Assembly: GCA_902599335.1 (NCBI GenBank)
Contig: CACKFA010000002.1
Location: 162,641-226,640, forward strand
Origin: an uncultured Pelagibacteraceae bacterium
GTDB taxonomy: Bacteria; Pseudomonadota; Alphaproteobacteria; Pelagibacterales; Pelagibacteraceae
Length of the DNA stretch: 64,000 bases
Direction of reading: 5' to 3'
The notes under the pieces are model-generated. The model had not been told where the DNA came from, made no database searches, and saw only the letters and a program-made list of their open reading frames with translations. The position numbers and the translations under genes are program-made. Shown here in pieces: positions 8,764 through 17,707 of the stretch (its first letter is position 1; the number at the start of each line of letters is the position of its first letter).

Positions 8764-9639
8764 TTGAAATATCTATCAAATAAAAACGGGTTTTTAGGAA
8801 TTGATAATAAATTTAGCTTTAAAGAAAAAGCTGTAATTGTTCCATTTGGTTTAGAAAAAACAGTCAGTTATGGAGGAGGAACAAAAAATGGACCTAAAGA
8901 AATTATAAAAGCATCTCATCAGGTTGAGCTGTATGATGAAGAGCTTAATTGCGAACCTTATAAAAAAATAGGTATTAAAACTTTAAAACCATTTAAAATT
9001 GATAAAAATATCAAAAAAGCACTGAATAAAATCTCTAATATTAATAAAGAAATTTTAAATAAAAAACTCTTTCCAATGACTTTGGGTGGAGAGCATTCAA
9101 TAACTCCTGGATGTATTGTTCCTTTTACTAAAAAATATAAAAAAATTTGTCTGTTACATTTTGATGCTCATGCAGATTTACGTCAAAGTTATAATGGAGA
9201 AAAATTTTCACATGCCTCAGCTATTAGAAGGTGTCTGGATTATAAAAACGTTTCGTTAATTTCATTTGGCATAAGAAATATCTCGGAAAGTGAAATCCCA
9301 TTTTTAAAAAAAAATTCTTCAAGAATAAATATTTTTTGGGCGAAAGATAAAAAAAAATGGAATTTGTCTAAATTTAAAAAACTAATTAAAAATAAAACTG
9401 TTTATCTTACATTTGATGTAGATGGGCTAGATTCAAGTATTATGCCTGCAACTGGTACACCTGAACCAGGAGGACTTTTGTGGGATGAAACATTGGATAT
9501 AATAAGAATTGCAGCTAAAAACTCGAAAATTGTTGGTGCAGATATTAATGAACTGTCTCCAATTAAAGGATTTAATTCTTATAATTTTCTTGTTGCAAAG
9601 CTAGCTTATAAAATCTTGTCTTATAAATTTTTATATTAA
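8764..9639 (+). CDS. speB: Ureohydrolase family protein, agmatinase-like
   Basis: Binuclear manganese hydrolase of 291 aa, arginase/agmatinase family. All metal ligands are visible: LGGEHSITPG, HFDAHADLR and TFDVDGLDSS. The loop HASAIRR resembles agmatinases rather than arginases. Expected reaction: agmatine to putrescine plus urea, although a guanidino-polyamine or guanidinobutyrate is possible because no arginine decarboxylase is present in the window. The start is TTG at 8764, two nt after the DHS-like stop, giving MKYLSNKNGF; no ATG lies at a sensible place. Third gene of the polyamine operon. Its end overlaps the convergent transporter gene by 4 nt. Confidence 0.8.
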   Translation: MKYLSNKNGFLGIDNKFSFKEKAVIVPFGLEKTVSYGGGTKNGPKEIIKASHQVELYDEELNCEPYKKIGIKTLKPFKIDKNIKKALNKISNINKEILNKKLFPMTLGGEHSITPGCIVPFTKKYKKICLLHFDAHADLRQSYNGEKFSHASAIRRCLDYKNVSLISFGIRNISESEIPFLKKNSSRINIFWAKDKKKWNLSKFKKLIKNKTVYLTFDVDGLDSSIMPATGTPEPGGLLWDETLDIIRIAAKNSKIVGADINELSPIKGFNSYNFLVAKLAYKILSYKFLY

Positions 9640-10190
9640 ACTTTAATTGGTTTAATAATTTTCAATAACATTCTAAACGGTATCAACATTATTAGAGCAA
9701 CTAAAACTTTTACTGCTAAATCTCCTAGAGATAAAGTAACCCAAGGTACTCCTGTTGCATAAAATGATATTGAGAAAAATAAAAATGTGTCAACTGTTGA
9801 TCCAATCAAAGATGAAGTAAGTGGAGCTACAAACCACTCTTTTTTTCTTAATCGATCAAAAATTTGAATATCTAATAATTGAGCAGTAATAAAAGCTACC
9901 CCTGATCCTATTGCAATTCTGACAGATATTAAATCTGCAAAATCAGTTGAGAATAACAATGTAAAAATAATTCCTATTAAAAAGCCCAAATATACAATTT
10001 GCCTTGCTAATAATTTTCCATAAGACCTATTTGCTAAATCTGTTATTAAAAAAGCTATTGGATAACTAAAAGCTCCATAAGTTAAAATCTCATTTAATCC
10101 AAAATAGTTTATTGGGAACTGAACTAAATAATTAGAAGATAATACAACAACCCCCATCATTATTGACAGGGTGATAAATAATTTGTTCAT
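9636..10190 (-). CDS. Queuosine precursor transporter (YhhQ/VUT family)
   Basis: Small membrane protein, 184 aa, about six transmembrane segments. Family-typical stretches are FSYPIAFLITDLANRSYG near residues 42-59, FITAQLLDIQIFDRLR near 100, and GSTVDTFLFFSISF. The family imports preQ0/preQ1 for queuosine tRNA modification. The ATG shares one base with the rpmB stop (TAATG), so it is translated with L28, which fits a link to translation. No other queuosine gene is in the window. It meets speB tail to tail with a 4-nt overlap. Confidence 0.85.
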   Translation of the reverse strand: MNKLFITLSIMMGVVVLSSNYLVQFPINYFGLNEILTYGAFSYPIAFLITDLANRSYGKLLARQIVYLGFLIGIIFTLLFSTDFADLISVRIAIGSGVAFITAQLLDIQIFDRLRKKEWFVAPLTSSLIGSTVDTFLFFSISFYATGVPWVTLSLGDLAVKVLVALIMLIPFRMLLKIIKPIKV

Positions 10191-10501
10191 TAAGCTGATT
10201 TAGCTACAGGTTTCTTTTTAAAAGGGGATTTAATTAAAACTACTTTTTTCAACTTTTTTAATCTAGGAGATAAATTTTTATTTTTTACAGTTTTTAAAAA
10301 TTCATCAAAACTCCCTTTTTTGTCAACTGATCTTACACCTGAATTGCTTACAGTAAGTTTTAAACTTCTTCCAGTAAGCTCACTTGTAAATTTTACTTTT
10401 TTAAGATTCGGTAAAAATCTTCTTTTAGTCTTGTTGTTAGCATGACTAACATTATGACCTTTCATAGGAATTTTACCGGTAAGTTCACATTTTTTTGACA
10501 T
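10190..10501 (-). CDS. rpmB: 50S ribosomal protein L28
   Basis: 103 aa. The L28 signature starts right after the Met: [20 protein letters not shown], followed by [15 protein letters not shown] and a lysine-rich C-terminus. The frame is open for 34 more codons upstream into the pyrD 3' end, but those codons do not resemble L28, so the ATG at 10501 is preferred. The 52-nt gap to pyrD is too short for much more than a ribosome binding site. Linked downstream to the queuosine precursor transporter by a TAATG overlap. Confidence 0.95.
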   Translation of the reverse strand: MSKKCELTGKIPMKGHNVSHANNKTKRRFLPNLKKVKFTSELTGRSLKLTVSNSGVRSVDKKGSFDEFLKTVKNKNLSPRLKKLKKVVLIKSPFKKKPVAKSA

Positions 10502-10553
10502 AATAACAGTGCCTATATAAGGGGAGATATTGAAGGCGTCAAGTTTAATACAT

Positions 10554-11606
10554 TTAAGAAACAGTTTTATTTCCCACAATTTCTGTGAAATTTTTGACAC
10601 CATCTCTTATTAGTAATTCTTTTAGGTCCTTTTTAATCATTCCAGCAATATTGGGTCCTTGAAATACCATGCCGGTATACAACTGAACATAATCTGCTCC
10701 TAATAAAAACTTGTCATAAGCTGCTTTACCAGAGTCAACACCACCTACTCCAATTATTTTAATTTTACCTTTTATTAAATTATAGAATTTACTTATTAAA
10801 AGATTTGATTTTTTCTCAATAGGTTTTCCAGATAAACCACCTTTTTGATGTCTCTGTATATTTTGAAGTGTTTCCCGAGAAGATTCGGAAGTATTTGAAA
10901 TTATTATTGCGCTTATTTCATTTTCTAAAAGTATTTCTGAAATTAAGTCAATTTGATTTTCATTTATATCTGGTGAAATTTTTACAGCTATAGGAATTTC
11001 AGTTTTTAATTGTTTTTTTTTCTCTGATATAGATTTTAATAACTCTTTTAATTTATTCTCATCATGAAAGTTTCTTAGATTTTCAGTATTTGGTGACGAA
11101 ATATTAATTGTAATATAATCTGCAACTTCAGAAAATTTTTCTAATCCAATTAAATAATCATTCAATCTATCATTAGAATCTTTGTTTGGACCTACATTTA
11201 CACCAAGCACACCTAGTTTTTTATTAGATTTTATTCTGTTTAATATTGTATCTGATCCGTGGTTGTTAAAACCTAACCTATTAATTAATGCTTGATCTTC
11301 TACCAATCTAAATACTCTTGGTTTTTCATTTCCATATTGTTTTAATGGAGTAACTGTACCTACTTCAACAAATCCAAAACCCAGCTTAAATAAAGGGTTA
11401 TATACCTCTGCATTCTTATCAAAACCTGCAGCAATACCGATAGGATTATCAAGATCTTGATTAAATAATTTTGTTTTTAAAATTGGATCGTTTTTGTTTT
11501 CATCAAATATATTTGAAACTAAATTGAGTTTGAGTGATTGAATTGCTAAAAAATGTGCTCTTTCAGGATCTATTTTAAATATTAAAGATCTTAAATTTGA
11601 ATACAT
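10554..11606 (-). CDS. pyrD: Dihydroorotate dehydrogenase, quinone-dependent (class 2)
   Basis: FMN enzyme of pyrimidine synthesis, oxidising dihydroorotate with electrons passed to the membrane quinone pool; 350 aa. Class 2 is shown by the N-terminal membrane-associating helices ([18 protein letters not shown]) and by the catalytic serine region [11 protein letters not shown]. Further motifs: [40 protein letters not shown], and [28 protein letters not shown] for FMN phosphate. The start ATG shares one base with the lysK stop. No other pyrimidine gene is nearby. Confidence 0.95.
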   Translation of the reverse strand: MYSNLRSLIFKIDPERAHFLAIQSLKLNLVSNIFDENKNDPILKTKLFNQDLDNPIGIAAGFDKNAEVYNPLFKLGFGFVEVGTVTPLKQYGNEKPRVFRLVEDQALINRLGFNNHGSDTILNRIKSNKKLGVLGVNVGPNKDSNDRLNDYLIGLEKFSEVADYITINISSPNTENLRNFHDENKLKELLKSISEKKKQLKTEIPIAVKISPDINENQIDLISEILLENEISAIIISNTSESSRETLQNIQRHQKGGLSGKPIEKKSNLLISKFYNLIKGKIKIIGVGGVDSGKAAYDKFLLGADYVQLYTGMVFQGPNIAGMIKKDLKELLIRDGVKNFTEIVGNKTVS

Positions 11607-13168
11607 TATTTCAATTTACTAATTATCAATTCTTTTGTTTCGTTAACACCGAAAAAACTTATAAAAAAACCCATTCTAGGTCCATTTTCATCTCCAAACA
11701 CCACTTCATAAATTAACTTAAACCAATCTCTTAAGTTTTCTGCATACCCATTTTCTTTGCCTGTTGAATAAATTAATGTTTGTATATCCTCTGGAGACAT
11801 TTGGTCATTACAGTTTTCTAAAGTTTTAACTAAGGCTTGTAGAGCTAATTTTTCATTTTCAGATGGATTTTTATATTTTTTTTGAGCCTTAATAACATCA
11901 TTAAAATACTTAATTGCATAACCAACTAGTCCATCAAAAATCGGAAAATTTTTTTCATGAATATTAGATTTGTATTTTTTAACAAACTTCCATAATAAAT
12001 CTTTGTTATCAGCGTTACTTGTTTCAACTAAATTCAACAACATAGAAAAGGTCATAATCATCTCTTCTTTTGGAATATGTCCATTATGAACATGCCAAAC
12101 AGGATTCATTACCAATTGTTGTTCAGTTTGTTTTTTTGATTTTTCAATATTATCAAGGTACTCATCTACAGCTTTAGGAACTATTTCTTTATAAAGTTTT
12201 TTTGCTCTTTTTGGATTTTGATACATGTATAAAGATAAGCTTTCGGGTGAAGCATATTTTAACCATTGGTCGATAGTAATACCATTTCCTTTTGATTTTG
12301 AAATTTTTTCACCCTTTTCATCAAGAAATAATTCATAAGCAAATCCAGATGGATGTTTTTTACCAATTAAATTTATTATTTTGGTCGATAAAATTGCACT
12401 CTCAATAAGGTCTTTTCCATACATTTCAAAATCTATATCTAGAGCATACCATCTCATTGCCCAATCAACTTTCCATTGTAATTTACAATTTCCATCCAAA
12501 ATACTAGATTCTAATTTTTTACCTTTATTATCAAAAATTATTTTAGAATTTTTTTTATCAATTTCTATAACTGGAATTTCGAGGACATGACCTGTATCTG
12601 GACAAATTGGTAGAAAGGGGCAGTAAGTTTGCTGACGTTCTTTGCCTAAAGTTGGAAGTATAATGTTCATTATACCATCGTAATTTTCTAAAATAATTTT
12701 TAAAGTTGGGTTGAAAAAACCACCTTTATATAAAGATGTCGAACTTTTAAAACTGTATTTAAAATTAAAACTATTTAAAAAATCTTTTAACATTTCATTA
12801 TTATGCTCTCCAAAACTTGCAAATTTTTCAAATGGATCAGGAACTTGTGTTAATGGTTTATGTAAGTTTTTGTTTAGTAATTCCTGATTAGGAACATTGT
12901 CAGGAACTTTTCTTAAACCATCCATATCATCAGAAAAAGTAATTATCTCAGTTGGTAAATCTGTAAGTTGCTTTAAGGCATTAACCATCATCGAAGTCCT
13001 TGCAACTTCGCCAAATGTTCCGATATGAGGAAGGCCACTTGGACCATATCCTGTTTGAAGGGTAATTTTCCCTTTTTTATCAATAAATGATTTTCTCTCA
13101 CGAAGCATTTTTTTGGCTTCAACGAAAGGCCAAGCACTTGTTTTGTCTAAAATTTCTTTTTTAATCAC
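11606..13168 (-). CDS. lysK: Lysyl-tRNA synthetase, class I
   Basis: Charges tRNA-Lys; 520 aa. The Rossmann-fold signatures of a class I synthetase are both visible: GYGPSGLPHIGTFGEV (HIGH-like) near residue 42 and KISKSKGNGI (KMSKS-like) near 289. The middle part has a cysteine motif (CPFLPICPDTGH). This is the archaeal-type LysRS typical of alphaproteobacteria, not the class II LysS of most bacteria. The start is GTG at 13168. The gene is first of a minus-strand unit lysK-pyrD-rpmB-transporter and is divergent from trkH across 91 bp. Confidence 0.95.
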   Translation of the reverse strand: MIKKEILDKTSAWPFVEAKKMLRERKSFIDKKGKITLQTGYGPSGLPHIGTFGEVARTSMMVNALKQLTDLPTEIITFSDDMDGLRKVPDNVPNQELLNKNLHKPLTQVPDPFEKFASFGEHNNEMLKDFLNSFNFKYSFKSSTSLYKGGFFNPTLKIILENYDGIMNIILPTLGKERQQTYCPFLPICPDTGHVLEIPVIEIDKKNSKIIFDNKGKKLESSILDGNCKLQWKVDWAMRWYALDIDFEMYGKDLIESAILSTKIINLIGKKHPSGFAYELFLDEKGEKISKSKGNGITIDQWLKYASPESLSLYMYQNPKRAKKLYKEIVPKAVDEYLDNIEKSKKQTEQQLVMNPVWHVHNGHIPKEEMIMTFSMLLNLVETSNADNKDLLWKFVKKYKSNIHEKNFPIFDGLVGYAIKYFNDVIKAQKKYKNPSENEKLALQALVKTLENCNDQMSPEDIQTLIYSTGKENGYAENLRDWFKLIYEVVFGDENGPRMGFFISFFGVNETKELIISKLK

Positions 13169-13259
13169 GAATATATCTTTTATAAAAATCTTAAATTGGC
13201 GATTTTATTAATTCTTATAGAGTTGAAATTTATTTACCATAAAATAATGTTCTTTCAAA

Positions 13260-14699
13260 ATGTCTAATTATAAAACTGTTTTTTTTACACTAGGAATTTT
13301 GCAAATAATTTTAGGGATCTCAATGTTCATCCCTATAATTGCACAATTTATTTATTCAGAAATAGATTCATCATTTTTTGGTGCATCTATTGTTACTATA
13401 ATTTTTGGATCATTATTTTTTCTTTCAAATCTAGACCACAACAAAAAATTAAATTTGCAACAAGCATTTTTATTAACTGCCTTATCATGGTTAAGTATTG
13501 CTATTTTTGGATCTTTACCATTTATATTTTCGACTATTGAACTTTCAATTACTGATGCTTTTTTTGAGAGCATGTCTGGTATTACAACAACAGGATCTAC
13601 AATTATTTCAAACTTAGAGAATACACCAAAAGGCATTCTATTGTGGAGAGCAATACTTCAGTGGTTGGGTGGTATTGGTATAATTGTAATGGCAATTACC
13701 CTAATGCCTATAATGAATGTTGGTGGTATGCAATTATTTAAAATTTCTAGCAGTGACTCATCAGAAAAAATTCTTCCTAAATCGAAAGAAATAGCTTTAA
13801 GACTTATTTATATTTATTCAGGTCTAACTGGTCTTTGTGCATTATCATATTGGATATTTGGAATGGGAAAATTTGATAGTTTAACTCATTCTATGACTAC
13901 TATTGCTACAGGTGGATTTTCTAATTATAATCAATCAATCGGATATTTTAACAGTGTTCCTATAGAAATATCGTCGATGATTTTTATAATTTTAGGAAGT
14001 ATTCCATTTATTGCATATATTAAATTTATTAGTGGTAATAAAAAAATATTTTTAAACGATATTCAAATCAGAACATTTATTAAAATAATAATTATAAGCA
14101 TTATTATATTATCAATTTATTTATTATTTAATAATAACGGAAACTTTAGTTTAAGATCTATTTTTTTTAATACAATTTCAATATTGACTGGAACAGGTTA
14201 TGTAAATGCTGAATTCGACGGTTGGGGAAGTTTTCCTATAACAATATTTCTTGCATTAATGTTTATTGGGGGCTGTGCCGGATCAACTACTTGTGGAGTC
14301 AAAATTTTTAGAATTCAAATTTTATATTTATTCATTTTAAATCAATTAAAAAAAATTATATATCCCAAAGGAATATTTGTTATTAAATATGATCAAGGAT
14401 CTGTTGATGATAAATTTATTGCATCAATAATTTCATTTATTTATTTTTACTTTGTTATTTTTTTTATTTTAGCTGCATTATTATCATTAACAGGTCTCGA
14501 TTTTATAACTGCCATTTCTGGAGCGGCAACATCAATATCAAATGTTGGTCCTGGTTTAGGTCCTATAATAGGACCTAATGGAGATTTTTCATCTTTGCCC
14601 GATATTTCTAAATGGATCTTAACTGTAGGTATGATTTTAGGTAGACTTGAGTTGTTTGCAATATTAGTATTGTTCTTACCATCTTTTTGGAGAAATTAA
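13260..14699 (+). CDS. trkH: Trk-type potassium uptake protein TrkH
   Basis: Inner-membrane ion channel subunit, 479 aa, about ten transmembrane segments arranged as P-loop repeats. Selectivity-filter glycines are seen in SGITTTGST, TIATGGFSNYN, ILTGTGYVNAEF and AATSISNVGPGLG. The stretch MFIGGCAGSTTCGVKIFR near residue 340 is characteristic. TrkH works with the NAD-binding regulator TrkA, which is not in this window. It is the first gene of a plus-strand trio, but the next two genes concern peptidoglycan fragments, so linkage may only reflect packing. Confidence 0.93.
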   Translation: MSNYKTVFFTLGILQIILGISMFIPIIAQFIYSEIDSSFFGASIVTIIFGSLFFLSNLDHNKKLNLQQAFLLTALSWLSIAIFGSLPFIFSTIELSITDAFFESMSGITTTGSTIISNLENTPKGILLWRAILQWLGGIGIIVMAITLMPIMNVGGMQLFKISSSDSSEKILPKSKEIALRLIYIYSGLTGLCALSYWIFGMGKFDSLTHSMTTIATGGFSNYNQSIGYFNSVPIEISSMIFIILGSIPFIAYIKFISGNKKIFLNDIQIRTFIKIIIISIIILSIYLLFNNNGNFSLRSIFFNTISILTGTGYVNAEFDGWGSFPITIFLALMFIGGCAGSTTCGVKIFRIQILYLFILNQLKKIIYPKGIFVIKYDQGSVDDKFIASIISFIYFYFVIFFILAALLSLTGLDFITAISGAATSISNVGPGLGPIIGPNGDFSSLPDISKWILTVGMILGRLELFAILVLFLPSFWRN

Positions 14700-14701
14700 T
14701 T

Positions 14702-16078
14702 ATGTCTGAAACAAAGAAACAAACATGGCTTGATTCTCTTGCAGTTTATAAAGATATTCGAATGGTAAGAATTCTTTTATTAGGTGCAATAAGTGGATTT
14801 CCATGGGTGTTAATTGCAAGCAGCTTAAGTCTTTGGCTTAAAGAAGAAGGTCTTAGTAGATCAACAATTGGATGGGCAGGTTTAATTTTTGGAGTATATG
14901 CTTTCAATTATTTGTGGGCTCCCATTATAGATAGAATTCAAATTCCAATACTAACAAAAAAATTAGGTCATAGAAGAGGATGGATAGTTTTGATGCAATT
15001 AATTATTTTGTTAAGTCTTGTTGTTTGGAGTGTGATTAATCCAACTGAAAATTTGGCTTTATTAATTACTGTAGGTTTAATTATTGCCATCGCGTCAGCA
15101 ACCCAAGATATAACTGTAGATGCATTAAGAATTGAACAGATAAGTGAAAATGAAGGAAAATCAATGGCTGCTGGTGCAGCTATGGCTGTTGTTGGTTGGT
15201 GGACAGGTTATAAATTAGGTGGAGTTGTTGCTTTATTCACAGCAGAATTTTTTGAAAACCTAGGGGTGGCTGACTACTGGCAAGCTACTTTTTTAATTTT
15301 AGGTATTTTAATAATTTTAATGAATATTGGATTAATGTTTGTTCATGAACCTATAGAGACAAACAGACAAGCAAAACAGAGAGAAACAGACAAATTAATT
15401 GAAGGTAAACTTGGATCTAGCAATATTATTACAAACTTTATCGCATATATTACAGGAACTATAGGCGGACCTATTATTAGTTTTTTTAGAAAAAATGGTT
15501 TTGCCATTGCAGCCGGAATTTTAGGATTTGTTTTCTTGTTTAAGATAGGTGAGGCATTTATGGGAAGAATGTCTATTGTTTTTTATAAAGAAATTGGTTT
15601 CTCCAAAGGTCAAATTGCAATTTATTCAAAAGGACTTGGCTGGATAACAACAGTTGTATTTACTTTGTTGGGTGGAGTAATGGCCATGAGAGCTGGAACA
15701 ATTAAAACTATGTTCTTTGCTGGTGGGTTAATGGCTATAACCAATCTTTTATTTGCAGTTTTAGCATGGACTGGAAAATCAGAAATTTTATTTGCAATTG
15801 CGGTTATAGCTGATGATATCACAGCAGCTTTTGCAACTGTAGCATTTGTTGCATTTATATCATTACTAGTTGATAGAACTTATACAGCCACACAATATGC
15901 ATTGCTTGCTTCAATTGGTACTGCTGGTCGTACTACTTTAGCTTCATCATCAGGAGCTTTAGTGGACTGGTTAAACGGAGATTGGGGAACATTTTTTGTT
16001 TTAACAACTATAATGGTGATACCATCATTAATTTTTTTGTATTTAATTAGAAACAAAATTAAAATTGGTGCAAAATAA
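14702..16078 (+). CDS. MFS permease, AmpG-like muropeptide importer
   Basis: Inner-membrane transporter of 458 aa with about twelve transmembrane segments. Family features are the N-terminal GAISGFPWVLIASSLSLWL, the PIIDRIQIP loop with KKLGHRRGW, and QDITVDALRIEQ near residue 140. AmpG carries anhydromuropeptides released by wall turnover into the cytoplasm. The frame is open from 14687 inside trkH, but the ATG at 14702 has a Shine-Dalgarno (GGAG at 14689-14692) and gives the expected MSETKKQTW start. The following gene overlaps it and encodes a leaderless wall-peptide endopeptidase, which strengthens the muropeptide assignment. Another PAT-family substrate cannot be excluded. Confidence 0.7.
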   Translation: MSETKKQTWLDSLAVYKDIRMVRILLLGAISGFPWVLIASSLSLWLKEEGLSRSTIGWAGLIFGVYAFNYLWAPIIDRIQIPILTKKLGHRRGWIVLMQLIILLSLVVWSVINPTENLALLITVGLIIAIASATQDITVDALRIEQISENEGKSMAAGAAMAVVGWWTGYKLGGVVALFTAEFFENLGVADYWQATFLILGILIILMNIGLMFVHEPIETNRQAKQRETDKLIEGKLGSSNIITNFIAYITGTIGGPIISFFRKNGFAIAAGILGFVFLFKIGEAFMGRMSIVFYKEIGFSKGQIAIYSKGLGWITTVVFTLLGGVMAMRAGTIKTMFFAGGLMAITNLLFAVLAWTGKSEILFAIAVIADDITAAFATVAFVAFISLLVDRTYTATQYALLASIGTAGRTTLASSSGALVDWLNGDWGTFFVLTTIMVIPSLIFLYLIRNKIKIGAK

Positions 16079-16814
16079 TTTTTATTTCATAGGTAATTTT
16101 TCGAATATTTATAAAAATCCTTCGAAAAGATCTGAGATAACTTCACAAATTATACATGGTGAAAAATTCAAAATATTAGCAAAAAATAAAAATTGGATAA
16201 AAATTAAAACTTTATTTGATAATTATAAGGGGTTTATAAAAAATTCAAAATATATAGAAAAATTTAGCCCCAATTATAAAGTCAGCTCACTAAAAGCAAA
16301 GATTTATAAAAAACCTGGAATTGGAACTAGCAGTTGGCTTCCATTTGCATCCAAATTTTCTGTATTTGAGCAAAATAAGAATTACGTAAGAATTGAAAAA
16401 AATAAATGGATTAAAAAAGTAGATATTAAAAAAATAAACCATAAAGAAAATAATTTTACAAAAATATTTGAAAAATTTCTCGATGTAAAATATGTTTGGG
16501 GTGGAAAAACATTTAAAGGTATTGATTGTTCAGCCTTATTGCAAATATTTTATTGTTATAATAATTCGTTTTATCCAAGAGATACAAAAGATCAGATCAA
16601 ATATACAAAAAAGAATTCAAAGAAAAGACTATTTAAAAAAGGAGATATTATTTTTTGGAAAGGTCATGTTGCTATGTGTTTAAATTCTAAACAACTAATT
16701 CATGCTTATGGTCCAGAAAGAAAAGTAATTATTATGCCAATTATAGAAACAATTAATAGAATTGAAAAAACTGCCAAGCTAAAGGTAAAAAAAGTATCTA
16801 GAATAAAATATTAA
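16068..16814 (+). CDS. SH3 plus NlpC/P60 peptidase, probably cytoplasmic
   Basis: 248 aa from the GTG start (a TTG at 16065 is the alternative). Two SH3-like segments cover about 1-60 and 65-122, and the NlpC/P60 domain about 130-248. The catalytic triad is visible: Cys154 in KGIDCSALLQ, His200 in WKGHVAMCL and His212 in LIHAYGPE. There is no signal peptide or membrane segment, so it should act in the cytoplasm. This architecture matches YkfC-type gamma-D-glutamyl-L-diamino acid endopeptidases, which trim imported murein peptides. The start overlaps the AmpG-like gene by 11 nt. The gene is very lysine-rich. It ends overlapping tyrA by 4 nt. Confidence 0.8.
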   Translation: MQNNFYFIGNFSNIYKNPSKRSEITSQIIHGEKFKILAKNKNWIKIKTLFDNYKGFIKNSKYIEKFSPNYKVSSLKAKIYKKPGIGTSSWLPFASKFSVFEQNKNYVRIEKNKWIKKVDIKKINHKENNFTKIFEKFLDVKYVWGGKTFKGIDCSALLQIFYCYNNSFYPRDTKDQIKYTKKNSKKRLFKKGDIIFWKGHVAMCLNSKQLIHAYGPERKVIIMPIIETINRIEKTAKLKVKKVSRIKY

Positions 16815-17707
16815 TTTCTTCCAAAGTCAGGTTTATCAATATCTTGTTTCAATTTGATGATTTTTGACCTTACTTTTTTAGTCTGAATAAGTTTCTTTAC
16901 AATAGACTTATTATTTTTTGAATTAATATCTTTTTTAAATTGATTTAAATTTTTAATAAACAAATCAATCGCTTTTGAAATATTATTTTTATTATTGAAA
17001 AAAATATCTCTCCACATGATTTCATTTGATGCTGCAATCCTAGAAAAATCTCGTAATCCACCAGCACTATATTTGATTAGCTCATAATTTTGTTTTTTCT
17101 CAAAATCTTGTGCAGATTTCACCAGATTATATGCAATTAAGTGTGGTAAATGACTAGTAATAGAAAAAATTTTGTCATGTTTTTCAGCGCTCATAATAAC
17201 TACTTTGGCTCCAATTTTTTTCCAAAACTGAGCTAGAATATTTATGTTATTTTTTTTAATATTTTTTTCTTTAATTATTATGCACCATCTATCAGTAAAC
17301 ATATTTTCTTTACCATTCTCTGGACCACTGACCTCTGATCCAGCTATTGGGTGACTTTGAATCCAATGAATACCTTTCTTTAAAAATTTATTTATAATTT
17401 TAGAAGTTTCAATTTTTGAAGAACCAATATCAGTAATCATTGTTTTCGATGGTATAAATTTATTAATTTTTAAAATAATATTTTTGTATTCACTCATTGG
17501 TGTACAAAAGATGATTAAATCAGAATTACTTACACCTTCTTTTAATGATTTAACAATTGTTCCAGGTAATTTTAATCTTTTTATCTTAGCAATATTTGAT
17601 TTTGATTTTTCATAAATAAATATTTTTTTTGCTATTTTTTTTTTGCTAATACGCCTTAATAAAGATGAACCTAATAATCCACAGCCAATAATTAAAATAT
17701 TTTTCAT
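16811..17707 (-). CDS. tyrA: Prephenate/arogenate dehydrogenase
   Basis: NAD(P)-dependent oxidative decarboxylase for tyrosine synthesis, 298 aa. The Rossmann motif GCGLLGSSLLRR is at residues 8-19. Catalytic features are TDIGSSK and the histidine in WIQSHPIAGSEVSGPENG. TSHLPHLIAYNLV and SAGGLRDFSRIAASNEIMWRD belong to the all-helical dimer domain. No ACT or chorismate mutase domain is fused. The gene follows hisC with a 4-nt ATGA overlap, the arrangement seen next to metX in other alphaproteobacteria. Prephenate versus arogenate preference cannot be told. Confidence 0.93.
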   Translation of the reverse strand: MKNILIIGCGLLGSSLLRRISKKKIAKKIFIYEKSKSNIAKIKRLKLPGTIVKSLKEGVSNSDLIIFCTPMSEYKNIILKINKFIPSKTMITDIGSSKIETSKIINKFLKKGIHWIQSHPIAGSEVSGPENGKENMFTDRWCIIIKEKNIKKNNINILAQFWKKIGAKVVIMSAEKHDKIFSITSHLPHLIAYNLVKSAQDFEKKQNYELIKYSAGGLRDFSRIAASNEIMWRDIFFNNKNNISKAIDLFIKNLNQFKKDINSKNNKSIVKKLIQTKKVRSKIIKLKQDIDKPDFGRN

